Positions 56,858 through 64,000 of a stretch of DNA of 64,000 nt are shown piece after piece. The position numbers and the translations under genes were made by a program. The notes below the pieces were generated by a model. The model made no database searches and was not told the origin of the DNA. It saw nothing but the letters and a program-made list of their open reading frames with translations. The first letter of the stretch is position 1. Every line of letters begins with the position of its first letter. Location: NCBI GenBank assembly GCA_965222005.1, contig OZ244935.1, positions 2,604,001 through 2,668,000 on the forward strand, in the 5' to 3' direction. Origin of the DNA: CBDCTM01 sp965222005. Its GTDB lineage: Bacteria; Bacteroidota; Bacteroidia; Chitinophagales; Saprospiraceae.

Positions 56858-57487
56858 TTAGACCTCCGGATATAAACTATCAAATTTTCCCGGATCAGCT
56901 TTTTTCTCTCCCGTCTCTAAATAATGTTTGTAGGCTAACACAGAGTTTCTAAGCCCTTTTAATTTTTTTAATTGTCTTCCCATCATGCCGGTCATTGGTG
57001 CAAAGTTTGCCCTGAAAATGAATACATTCCCCAGATACGTTTTTCCATCCTCTCCTTTTCTAACAATCCATGTATTATAGACCTTTGCCGGAAATCCTTT
57101 GGTTTCGTAAACATCATAAGTGAACTCTCTGTGGTCTCCACATTCCCGATACTCGGTAATCCTTTCCTTAATCTCTACTTCTTTACCGGCAAAATCAATG
57201 CTGCAATATCGCGCAGCTCCCAATCCTTCGGTAACATCACCGCTTTCACAATGCGATTCATTAATGGGTTTTGCAATTTCTCCCACATTAACAAAATTTC
57301 CGGCTACTTCAGCCCAAACTTCATCTACTGTTTTGTTGATTTCATATTCGTAATACATTACGCGAAACTTTTTTCCATCGATAATCCGCTTTTTTTCAAA
57401 TCCTCCATTCGTGGAATTTAAATTTTGGGCATTGACTACACACGTTAGGAGTACGATTCCGGCAATTGATAAAACTATTTTTTTCAT
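56858..57487 (-). CDS. Secreted SRPBCC-family protein
   Basis: A 209-residue protein starting MKKIVLSIAGIVLLTCVVNA (ATG at 57487), a clear signal peptide. The body resembles a START/polyketide-cyclase fold: INKTVDEVWAEVAGNFVNVG, EGLGAARYCSIDFAGKEVEI and RITEYRECGDHREFTYDVYE. It would bind a hydrophobic ligand; export is unusual for the fold. The region is AT-richer than its neighbours. Confidence 0.65.
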   Translation of the reverse strand: MKKIVLSIAGIVLLTCVVNAQNLNSTNGGFEKKRIIDGKKFRVMYYEYEINKTVDEVWAEVAGNFVNVGEIAKPINESHCESGDVTEGLGAARYCSIDFAGKEVEIKERITEYRECGDHREFTYDVYETKGFPAKVYNTWIVRKGEDGKTYLGNVFIFRANFAPMTGMMGRQLKKLKGLRNSVLAYKHYLETGEKKADPGKFDSLYPEV

Positions 57488-57721
57488 GATTCTAACTTTA
57501 TATGATATGTTATTCATTAATTTCGATTCAAAATTTTTAAGTGCCTGTTTTGCAAGCAAAGGCAACATTATTTTTTTTATCAAATAACTCTTTATAGGAT
57601 TTCCTAATGGTTCGAAATAGGATTCAAAGCGGAATGCTAACCGATTGTTTTTTTCTGTTATACCATCTATATGTTTTGGAGCACGAGTAAAGGCTCGAAT
57701 ATTTATATCCCTTTCTTTCAT
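57488..57721 (-). pseudogene. In-frame remnant of a second SRPBCC gene
   Basis: Reading on from the signal peptide of the SRPBCC gene, the same frame stays open to 57721. The 78 codons include RLAFRFESYFEPLGNPIKSY and KKIMLPLLAKQALKNFESKL, the pattern of the C-terminal helix of SRPBCC proteins. It lacks a start region of its own kind. It is probably the tail of a truncated paralogue that ended up joined in frame. Confidence 0.35.
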
Positions 57722-57949
57722 CTGTTTGTGCTTTATACATAGAACTGATTTAAACTATTGTATTGCTTGACGATTGTAGGTTCTGGCGATTTCTCTTTTT
57801 GAGTGCATACCTGTATGGTACGAACGATAAAAGGAAAGAAGTCAGGTTCTATAAGGGCTGAAGCCGCAAACCATTAGAAAAGTTTAAATCAGTTCATATG
57901 CAAAGATGAAGGTATTTGAAGGAAATGATTTATTGAATTAGCTCAAATA

Positions 57950-58801
57950 CTAATCAATTTGGTTCATACGGTATTCAGAAGGAGATGCCCCGAAGTACGA
58001 TTTAAAGTTCCTGTTGAAGGTGGCCAGAGAATCAAAACCGCAATCATATGCCACATCAGAAATTCGTAAATCACTTGATTGGAGAAGTATTGCTGCCTTT
58101 TTGAGCTTTCGCTTGAGAATGTAACCAGCTGGACTTTCTTTAAAGTGTTTATTAAAAGTTCGTTTAAAAGAAGAAATACTCATACCACACAATCTGGAAA
58201 GTTCTTCTATTGATAAATTTGAGTATACATTGTTGTTGATGGTTGTTCTAAATTCAATGTCATTTTTTCTAAATAGAGCACTTAAAAAATGCAAATGAGA
58301 GGGAGCATTTTCAGTTTTGTTGATAAGCAGTATAAATTCTTTCAATTTTGCTTTGATAATAGATTCATCTGCCAGCTCTGGATTTTCCAATAATATGTCG
58401 ATACTGTTTTTGAAATTGTTCAGCAATTTACCAACTTCAACTTTTTTAGCATTATAAGCTACCTGATACGGATAGCTGGCAGTATCAAACTCAAAAATTT
58501 CCTCAACTATTTCCTGATGGATTAATATTCCAATAATATCTATTCGACTACTACTTTCACGCTGTTTTGCAGATGTTTCAAAAAAATAATCAAAGCATTT
58601 TGCCAACAAAGCATAGTCTTGAGAAAAAGACAAGAAATGCTCCGGTGTACGGACGGAGAATTCTCCATCATTAATGAACATAAAACAGGCTTCGTTATTT
58701 TGATATAATTTGGGAATGCGTTTGAAATAGGGGCTGGAAATCTTCTCAAATACAACGTTGCCTTTGTAACGTATTGTTTTTATGTCTTTGTGCTTACTCA
58801 T
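57950..58801 (-). CDS. AraC-family transcriptional regulator
   Basis: A 283-residue regulator. The C-terminal AraC DNA-binding domain has both helix-turn-helix parts: LSIEELSRLCGMSISSFKRT and ISDVAYDCGFDSLATFNRNF, ending FGASPSEYR. The N-terminal 180 residues are an unrecognised ligand or dimerisation domain. AT content is higher than in the flanking housekeeping genes, suggesting acquisition. It may regulate the neighbouring SRPBCC gene (inference). The gap 57722-57949 has no supported gene. Confidence 0.85.
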   Translation of the reverse strand: MSKHKDIKTIRYKGNVVFEKISSPYFKRIPKLYQNNEACFMFINDGEFSVRTPEHFLSFSQDYALLAKCFDYFFETSAKQRESSSRIDIIGILIHQEIVEEIFEFDTASYPYQVAYNAKKVEVGKLLNNFKNSIDILLENPELADESIIKAKLKEFILLINKTENAPSHLHFLSALFRKNDIEFRTTINNNVYSNLSIEELSRLCGMSISSFKRTFNKHFKESPAGYILKRKLKKAAILLQSSDLRISDVAYDCGFDSLATFNRNFKSYFGASPSEYRMNQID

Positions 58802-58821
58802 TAATGAAGGCTAACCAAATA

Positions 58822-60081
58822 CTAACGCAACTTAAAAGTCTTTTTGATCTTATCCACCATATCCAGCTTTTCCCAGGTGAAGGTCTCCACCTGGTGCTTT
58901 TTGGATTTGCCATTTTGGCCAATGGCGATGATCTTTTTGCCAGGCCGCCGCCCCATGTGGCCATAAGCTGCCGTCTCGCCAAAAATCGGATTTTTCAAAC
59001 CAAAACGCTTGACAATAGCTGCCGGCCGCAGGTCGAAGAGCTTGTCCAGCTTTTGTGCAATGTCGCCATCCGTCAAGCCAGCAATCTTGCAGCTTCCATA
59101 GGTGTTGACGTACAGCCCAACCGGTTCCGCTACACCGATGGCATAAGCTACCTGTACCAGACATTGGTCTGCAAGGCCCGCCGCCACTACATTTTTGGCA
59201 ATGTGGCGGGTTGCATAAGCCGCCGATCGATCGACTTTTGAGCTGTCTTTGCCACTAAAGGCACCGCCGCCATGCGCCCCCTTGCCTCCATAAGTATCCA
59301 CAATGATCTTGCGGCCGGTGAGGCCGGTATCACCATGCGGACCCCCAATCACGAATTTGCCGGTAGGATTGACGAGCAGGCGGTATTTGGCATCGAAGAG
59401 TTTGCGGAGGCGCTTAGGCAATTTCTTTTGAACTCGGGGAATCAGTATTCCTTTGACATCTTTTTTGATGCGGGCCAGCATTTTGGCTTCCCGATCGAAA
59501 TCATCATGCTGGGTGGATACAACGATCGTATCTATCCGGAGAGGTTGATGGTTATCACTATATTCTATGGTGACCTGAGATTTGGAGTCGGGGCGCAGGT
59601 ACTTCATTTGGCGACCTGCCTTGCGGATAGCAGCCAGTTCCTCCAGCAGAAGGTGCGACAGCTCTAACGGCAGCGGCATATAGTTGCTGGTTTCGTTGGT
59701 AGCATAACCGAACATCATGCCCTGGTCGCCAGCGCCCTGCTCGGCTGCCTTTTTTCCCACGTCCACGCCCTGAGCAATGTCTGCCGATTGCTCGTGGATG
59801 GTAGAGATGACGCCGCAGGAGTCGGCATCAAACTGGTATTCCGATTTGGTGTACCCAATATCTTTGATCACATTGCGCACAATGCTTTGCACGTCCACAT
59901 AAGCTTTGGAGCGCACCTCGCCAGAAATGACGGCCAGGCCGGTAGTGACTAAAGTTTCGCAGGCTACTTTGGAGTTGGGATCCTGGCGGAGAAAAGCATC
60001 GAGGATGGCATCAGATATTTGGTCGGCAATTTTGTCGGGATGTCCTTCGGATACGGATTCTGAGGTGAAAAGGTATGGCAT
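58822..60081 (-). CDS. metK: S-adenosylmethionine synthetase
   Basis: A 419-residue enzyme beginning MPYLFTSESVSEGHPDKIAD. GAGDQGMMFGYA and GGGAFSGKDSSKVDRSAAY are the MetK signatures. It makes SAM from methionine and ATP. The C-terminus reads KAYGHMGRR-like AAYGHMGRRPGKKIIAIGQN. A TACCTTTG box lies 48 nt upstream of the ATG. No SAM riboswitch was recognised in the short leader. Confidence 0.95.
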   Translation of the reverse strand: MPYLFTSESVSEGHPDKIADQISDAILDAFLRQDPNSKVACETLVTTGLAVISGEVRSKAYVDVQSIVRNVIKDIGYTKSEYQFDADSCGVISTIHEQSADIAQGVDVGKKAAEQGAGDQGMMFGYATNETSNYMPLPLELSHLLLEELAAIRKAGRQMKYLRPDSKSQVTIEYSDNHQPLRIDTIVVSTQHDDFDREAKMLARIKKDVKGILIPRVQKKLPKRLRKLFDAKYRLLVNPTGKFVIGGPHGDTGLTGRKIIVDTYGGKGAHGGGAFSGKDSSKVDRSAAYATRHIAKNVVAAGLADQCLVQVAYAIGVAEPVGLYVNTYGSCKIAGLTDGDIAQKLDKLFDLRPAAIVKRFGLKNPIFGETAAYGHMGRRPGKKIIAIGQNGKSKKHQVETFTWEKLDMVDKIKKTFKLR

Positions 60082-60128
60082 GGTGTGTTAATTAATATGC
60101 TAGATAGTTGTAATTTATAATAACCGCA

Positions 60129-60136
60129 CAAAGGTA
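60129..60136 (-). promoter_or_regulatory. TAnnTTTG box of metK
   Basis: Minus-strand TACCTTTG, an exact consensus -7 box, 48 nt before the metK ATG, in the short metK/FAH gap. Confidence 0.5.
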
Positions 60137-60182
60137 GGAATTGTTTCAGCAATTGTAAACTCCACCATTCAACTATCGTGTA

Positions 60183-60791
60183 CTATTTTATGGCACAGCT
60201 CAACAAATGCTCCCCCTCAATAAAGCCCTCCAGTTGATCGCCGATCTGCACCGGGCCTACGCCCGAAGGGGTGCCGGTGAAGAGGTAATCCCCTTGGTGT
60301 AGCTTGAAATATTGCGAAACGTAGGTGATGAGATAATCGAAGGGAAAGATCAGGTCTTTCGTATTGCCGCTTTGTACCAACTCATCATTTTTGGTCAGCT
60401 GAAAGTTGATGGCCGAGCGGTTCACCTTGTCAATAGAAATGAAGGGGCTAACGGCAGCGGAGCCGTCAAAGCCTTTGGCGATTTCCCAGGGATGGCCCTT
60501 TTCCTTGCACTGCTGCTGCACATCGCGAGCCGTAAAATCGATCCCAAAGGCAATCTGATCGTAGTAGCGGCTGGCAAATTCAGTTTGTACATGTCGGCCG
60601 TTGCGGCAAATGCGCAGTACTATTTCAGCCTCGTAATGGAGCTCTTTTGTGAATTCCGGGTAGTACAGCGGCTTGTCATTGACCAGCAGAGCAGAGGAAG
60701 GTTTCATGAAAACCAGCGGCTTTTTGGGTACGGGGTTTTTGAGTTCTTTGGCGTGGTCAATATAGTTGCGGCCAATGCAGATGATCTTCAT
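60183..60791 (-). CDS. Fumarylacetoacetate hydrolase family protein
   Basis: A 202-residue protein starting MKIICIGRNYIDHAKEL (ATG at 60791; a TTG at 60800 also exists). Metal-site features are LHYEAEIVLRI, and GIDFTARDVQQQCKEKGHPW with IAKGFDGSAAVSPF. These small FAH proteins hydrolyse C-C bonds of acylpyruvates or decarboxylate oxaloacetate; the substrate here is unknown. It starts 13 nt after the trpS stop. Confidence 0.85.
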   Translation of the reverse strand: MKIICIGRNYIDHAKELKNPVPKKPLVFMKPSSALLVNDKPLYYPEFTKELHYEAEIVLRICRNGRHVQTEFASRYYDQIAFGIDFTARDVQQQCKEKGHPWEIAKGFDGSAAVSPFISIDKVNRSAINFQLTKNDELVQSGNTKDLIFPFDYLITYVSQYFKLHQGDYLFTGTPSGVGPVQIGDQLEGFIEGEHLLSCAIK

Positions 60792-60803
60792 AAGGAGCAA
60801 GTT

Positions 60804-61817
60804 TTAAAAACGCACATTCAAAAGCCCCGCCAATTCTTTTACATCCCGAATCGTTTCCTGAGCCTGTTTGCGTATCTCAGCCGATGCGGCTTTTATTTGA
60901 TTCTTCACCGCTTTCTTATCTGCCAACAGCTCAGCTTTGCGGCTGATAAACGATTGGCTCAGTCCAACCAGCGCATCTGCTACGGCATCCTTTAGCTCGA
61001 CATATTTCAGGCTGCCTTTTTCAAAATCTCCCATTAAGGCGGCATGTGCATCCCTACTCCCGGCAGCCTTCAGCAGGCTGAACAGATTGTCCACGCCATC
61101 GCTCATCTGCCCTTCCACTGCCTCCCCGGTATCGGTCACTGCCGAACGGATTTGCTTGCGGATGCGGGCTTCGTCGGAAAAGATATTGATATAATGCTTC
61201 TCGCCGGCGCTTTTGCTCATCTTGCGGCTGGGGTCGGCCGTAGAGCGAATCTTGGGCGTTTCAGTGTATAGTGGTTCGGGCAGTACAAAATATTCCTTGC
61301 CTACCTGATTGTTGAACCTTTGAGCGATGTTGCGGGTCAGTTCCAGATGCTGCTCCTGGTCTTTGCCGATCGGCACATAGTCGGCGCGGTATATCAGAAT
61401 GTCGGCTGCTTGCAGGATAGGGTAGCTGAGCAAACCTGCGGAGATGAAGCCATCGCCACTTGTTTGGCCGGCCTGCTGGCTTTTGTCTTTGAATTGCGTC
61501 ATGCGCGTCAACTGGCCAAAGCTACAGAAGCAACTAAATATCCAGCCCAGCTCTGCATGTTCGGGAACGAGTGACTGCACAAAAAGATGGCGCGGCTCAA
61601 TGCCGGTGGCAAGCAAATTGAAGATCAGCTCCCAGCTATTGGTGCGTAGCTTTGCGGGGCTGTAAGGCATGGTCATCGCATGATAATCGACCACGCCGAA
61701 CACACAATCGTAGTCTTTTTGCAGATCCACCCAATTTTTTACAGCACCAAAATAATTGCCAAAGTGCATATCGCCAGTGGGTTGGATGCAGGAGAGGACT
61801 TGCTTTCTGGATTCCAT
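60804..61817 (-). CDS. trpS: Tryptophanyl-tRNA synthetase
   Basis: A 337-residue class I synthetase with the HIGH-type motif IQPTGDMHFGNYFGAVKNW, the KMSKS loop (RKMSKSAGEK) and EHAELGWIF. It charges tRNA-Trp. It is part of a minus-strand run with the FAH gene downstream and RidA upstream. Confidence 0.95.
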   Translation of the reverse strand: MESRKQVLSCIQPTGDMHFGNYFGAVKNWVDLQKDYDCVFGVVDYHAMTMPYSPAKLRTNSWELIFNLLATGIEPRHLFVQSLVPEHAELGWIFSCFCSFGQLTRMTQFKDKSQQAGQTSGDGFISAGLLSYPILQAADILIYRADYVPIGKDQEQHLELTRNIAQRFNNQVGKEYFVLPEPLYTETPKIRSTADPSRKMSKSAGEKHYINIFSDEARIRKQIRSAVTDTGEAVEGQMSDGVDNLFSLLKAAGSRDAHAALMGDFEKGSLKYVELKDAVADALVGLSQSFISRKAELLADKKAVKNQIKAASAEIRKQAQETIRDVKELAGLLNVRF

Positions 61818-61850
61818 AAATGAGGAGCTTTCGGTTTTGAAAAAACTGAA

Positions 61851-62234
61851 TCAGTGTGCCGCAGCGATGGCGGATATTTCTACATTGACGAATTTTGGCA
61901 GGTTGGCCACTTCCACCAACTCGCGGGCTGGTGCGGTATCGTCATCAAAATATTCAGCATACACGGCATTGATGCGGCTGTACATCTGCATATCAGATAC
62001 AAATACGGAGCATTTGAGCACATGTTCAAAACCCAGCCCGGCCTGACGAAGAATAGCTTGCAGGTTTTTCATCACCTGATGGGTTTCAGCTTCAATGCTG
62101 TCGGTGACGAGCTGTCCGCTGGCCGGGTCGATAGCGATTTGGCCGGAGATGAAGAGCAGGCCGTTGGAGCGGATCGCCTGGTTGTAAGGCCCTACGGGAG
62201 CCGGAGCCTGATTGGTTTGGATGATTTCTTTCAT
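61851..62234 (-). CDS. RidA family protein
   Basis: A 127-residue protein starting MKEIIQTNQAPAPVGPYNQA (ATG at 62234). Further signatures are LFISGQIAIDP, LKCSVFVSDMQMYSRINAVY and PARELVEVANLPKFVNVEIS, with the conserved Arg of the family. RidA proteins deaminate reactive enamines or imines made by PLP enzymes. The longer frame upstream is rejected because the leader lies in the rpmF terminator region. Confidence 0.9.
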   Translation of the reverse strand: MKEIIQTNQAPAPVGPYNQAIRSNGLLFISGQIAIDPASGQLVTDSIEAETHQVMKNLQAILRQAGLGFEHVLKCSVFVSDMQMYSRINAVYAEYFDDDTAPARELVEVANLPKFVNVEISAIAAAH

Positions 62235-62292
62235 TGGTTGTGATAGTTTGGCCGATGAGCCGGTGCCGGAGCAAGTACTCAGGCAAAAATAC

Positions 62293-62327
62293 AAAAAGCT
62301 CCACATGCAAAAGTATGGGAGCTTTTT
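62293..62327 (-). terminator. Terminator after rpmF
   Basis: AAAAAGCTCC pairs perfectly with GGAGCTTTTT (10 bp, 15-nt loop). On minus it is followed by a T-rich tail, and it sits between rpmF and the RidA gene. Confidence 0.65.
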
Positions 62328-62352
62328 AAGCTTTTTGAGCTGTAGCGCCGAG

Positions 62353-62550
62353 CTAATCATCCAGGTCTTCATCAACTTTGATTACCATTTGCCCCCGGTA
62401 GTACATATTGCCATCCACCCAATAAGCGCGGTGGTACATGTGTGACTCGCCAGTGGTGCGGCATACCGACAGCTGCGGCATCGGAGCTTTTTGATGGGTG
62501 CGCCGCTTGCGTTTGCGCTGTTTCGATATTTTACTCTTTGGATGTGCCAT
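62353..62550 (-). CDS. rpmF: 50S ribosomal protein L32
   Basis: A 65-residue protein, MAHPKSKISKQRKRKRRTHQ, typical of L32. Only one Cys is present (SVCRTTGES), so this is the zinc-free type. It is 6 nt from the DUF177 gene, the usual yceD-rpmF pairing. Confidence 0.95.
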   Translation of the reverse strand: MAHPKSKISKQRKRKRRTHQKAPMPQLSVCRTTGESHMYHRAYWVDGNMYYRGQMVIKVDEDLDD

Positions 62551-62556
62551 CGTTTA

Positions 62557-63081
62557 TTATTTTTTTAGCTTTTTCAATTCGTCCCAAACGGACTCCGATT
62601 CATTTTTTGAAGGAAGCGCCCCTGTTTTGTTGTCTAAGATATTCAACATTTCTTCATTGCAATGCTGCTCCGGATCCTCTTCGCAATTGTAAGCTTTGAT
62701 CAAAGGCAGGGCCAGGCAAATGTATTCGTATAGGAAACGAGCTACATTGAGGAGGCTGGTATGGCGAGTGATGTAGATCACCTCGCCCTCTTCGCCTTCC
62801 TGCCCGGCATATTTAAACAACAGCTGTTGATTGCCCTGTACCGGCAGCTTTATGGCCGCCAGGCAACGATCGCAATCGGTATGCACTCTGCCCTTAAAGT
62901 CGAAGGTGAGCACCAGCATGTCGGGACGTTTGTCAAAGAACAATTTGACATCGAAGGTGCCTTTTTTTATCGGCGATTCGGGGAATTCCTCGAAAAACCA
63001 ATCTGCTACTTCGAAATCAAACTCATGTATTCCGTCTTTCAGCCCTTTCAACGGGATGATAAAGGAGTTCAATGCTGACAT
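62557..63081 (-). CDS. DUF177 (YceD) family protein
   Basis: A 174-residue protein with HTDCDRCLAAIKLPVQG, the DUF177 core with its CxxC, and a second Cys pair near the C-terminus (AYNCEEDPEQHCNEE). The family is linked to 23S rRNA and ribosome biogenesis and usually precedes rpmF, as here. The ATG at 63081 follows a TATCTTTG box. Confidence 0.9.
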   Translation of the reverse strand: MSALNSFIIPLKGLKDGIHEFDFEVADWFFEEFPESPIKKGTFDVKLFFDKRPDMLVLTFDFKGRVHTDCDRCLAAIKLPVQGNQQLLFKYAGQEGEEGEVIYITRHTSLLNVARFLYEYICLALPLIKAYNCEEDPEQHCNEEMLNILDNKTGALPSKNESESVWDELKKLKK

Positions 63082-63108
63082 GATAAAAGAACTTCAAAAA
63101 TTGCGCGG

Positions 63109-63116
63109 CAAAGATA
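63109..63116 (-). promoter_or_regulatory. TAnnTTTG box of the DUF177-rpmF unit
   Basis: Minus-strand TATCTTTG, an exact match, 28 nt before the ATG at 63081. Confidence 0.5.
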
Positions 63117-63242
63117 GGGGTTTTGAGATGAAAATGGAAGGGGAGGGGTGATTTATTTTGGGGATTCTGGTTTTCGGTGTCCGGTATCCGGTAAACGCGT
63201 TAGAAGGCTACCGAGCACCGACCACCCGACAAATAAAAAATC

Positions 63243-63288
63243 CCCCTCTCAACTCACAACATGTGTTGCTTTAACCGTTGAGAAGGGG
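63243..63288 (-). terminator. Terminator of the gamma carbonic anhydrase gene
   Basis: CCCCTCTCAAC pairs with GTTGAGAAGGGG (one bulge) around an inner AACACATGTT-type dyad, and minus-strand GATTTTTTATTT follows. The remainder of the 63117-63411 gap holds a second imperfect hairpin at about 63170-63225 (TCGGTG/CACCGA) and no gene. Confidence 0.6.
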
Positions 63289-63411
63289 CCGGTTTAAGGG
63301 ATGATCTTGGGTTAATCTTTGTCTCAAGTATGTTTTAAGGGAATGATATGACAAGGGAAATTGCTGGCAGTAAGTGCAACAAGTGTAGGAATGATGAATC
63401 GAAGATAGGCA

Positions 63412-63927
63412 TTATTTTTTAAACCAACCACTATACATTACATAATTCACAGCAATGCGTTCGATCTGATGCGCAAAGGTAGCGGTACTGAGCGCTTTTA
63501 GTTTTTTGGCCGGAATGCCTCCATAAATAAAGCCTCCTTCCAGATGGTTGCCTTCCAGCACTACTGCCCCGGCGGCTATCAAACAATTGCTATCCACTAT
63601 GGCCCCATCCATCACAATGGCGCCCATGCCTACCAAAATATTGTCACGCAATGTGCAGCCATGCACGATAGCCCGGTGCCCGATGGATACATTATCTCCG
63701 ATTTGGGTAGCTGCTTTTTGATAGGTGCAGTGAATGATGGCACCGTCTTGCACATTCACCCGATGGCCCAACCGGATGCTGTTGACATCGCCGCGCACCA
63801 CCGCCTGAAACCAAAAGCTGCATTCATCGCCAGTGATTACATCGCCAACAATGGTAGCATTTTCTGCCAGGTAGCAGTTGTGGCCAAATTTAGGGGTAAT
63901 GCCATTGACAGTTTTGATTAGTGCCAT
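63412..63927 (-). CDS. Gamma carbonic anhydrase family (hexapeptide) protein
   Basis: A 171-residue left-handed beta-helix protein starting MALIKTVNGITPKFGHNCYL (ATG at 63927). Hexapeptide repeats and the zinc His positions are visible in AIIHCTYQKAATQIG and IGHRAIVHGCTL. Members act as carbonic anhydrases or related hydratases; activity here is unproven. It starts 4 nt after the stop of the gene at the window edge. Confidence 0.85.
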   Translation of the reverse strand: MALIKTVNGITPKFGHNCYLAENATIVGDVITGDECSFWFQAVVRGDVNSIRLGHRVNVQDGAIIHCTYQKAATQIGDNVSIGHRAIVHGCTLRDNILVGMGAIVMDGAIVDSNCLIAAGAVVLEGNHLEGGFIYGGIPAKKLKALSTATFAHQIERIAVNYVMYSGWFKK

Positions 63928-63931
63928 GGGG

Positions 63932-64000
63932 TCATCGTAGTGGGATGAGTGTGTAGCCGGCATCGCGCAAAAGTTCAATCACTCCCTGTTGTCCGCCCAA
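63932..64000 (-). CDS. C-terminal fragment of an unknown gene
   Basis: Only the last 22 codons are in the window, LGGQQGVIELLRDAGYTLIP followed by LR and TGA. Too short to assign; it is probably co-transcribed with the gamma carbonic anhydrase gene 4 nt downstream. Confidence 0.4.
   Translation of the reverse strand: MGGQQGVIELLRDAGYTLIPLR

Noticed and set aside
60082..60182. SAM riboswitch before metK
   Set aside because: The leader is short and AT-rich and shows no recognisable SAM aptamer core.

Overview
The window reads as a chromosomal segment of a Bacteroidota bacterium, most likely of the Saprospiria group. The basis is several secreted proteins ending in type IX secretion (T9SS) C-terminal domains, lipoproteins with short SAC-type lipoboxes, FG-GAP/ASPIC, BNR/VPS10 and lamin-tail proteins, DUF5723- and DUF6268-like outer-membrane barrels, promoter-like TAnnTTTG boxes typical of the phylum, and housekeeping genes of Bacteroidota type. 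No rRNA, tRNA, CRISPR array, intact insertion sequence or prophage is visible.

Layout. 0-4.7 kb: a large secreted protein with an LRR domain and about ten Cys-paired 54-residue repeats (runs off the left edge), then a PQQ-type sugar dehydrogenase with a T9SS tail. 4.7-12.8 kb (minus strand): HAD phosphatase, M19 dipeptidase, a possible small zinc-ribbon protein, a 51-residue ribbon-helix-helix protein coupled to a band-7 protein, a MATE exporter, an S9 peptidase and a GlsB-type membrane protein. 13-30.6 kb: HtrA protease on plus, then minus-strand FG-GAP/ASPIC lipoprotein, a YdbT/YdbS PH-domain pair, amidohydrolase, a transglutaminase-like protein, heptose genes (a HddC-GmhB fusion plus gmhA), a Lys/Ala-rich protein and a BNR/VPS10 T9SS protein. 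A gap of about 1.1 kb without genes (20.84-21.98 kb) carries a plus-strand terminator although every flanking gene is on minus. It is the best candidate for a long non-coding RNA.

29.5-37 kb: a divergent cluster. A lipoprotein with kinase-like motifs lies on minus. On plus are a 1261-residue fusion (metallophosphoesterase, kinase-like middle, outer-membrane barrel) and, 3 nt later, a GAF-domain protein. I regard this as the most unusual locus here. 37-42.5 kb: an outer-membrane barrel, an HD domain joined to a PycTM-like (Pycsar effector type) membrane domain with no cyclase beside it, a coiled-coil/DUF349-like/helix-hairpin-helix protein and asd.

42.6-54.5 kb: lamin-tail T9SS protein, EEP-family phosphatase overlapping a DgkA-type kinase, DUF5723 protein, secreted hypotheticals, ElaA acetyltransferase, phosphohexomutase, pcm and a lipoprotein. 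54.7-64 kb: tadA and guaB (divergent), an AT-rich insert (SRPBCC protein with an in-frame relic of another SRPBCC gene, and an AraC regulator), then a minus-strand housekeeping run: metK, FAH-family hydrolase, trpS, RidA, rpmF, DUF177 and a gamma carbonic anhydrase.

Two long-range patterns link the regions. A short dispersed intergenic repeat ending in TCACCATCG occurs in three clear copies, one with a perfect 16-bp inverted repeat. Good TAnnTTTG boxes precede several genes, two of them only 3 nt before the start codon.
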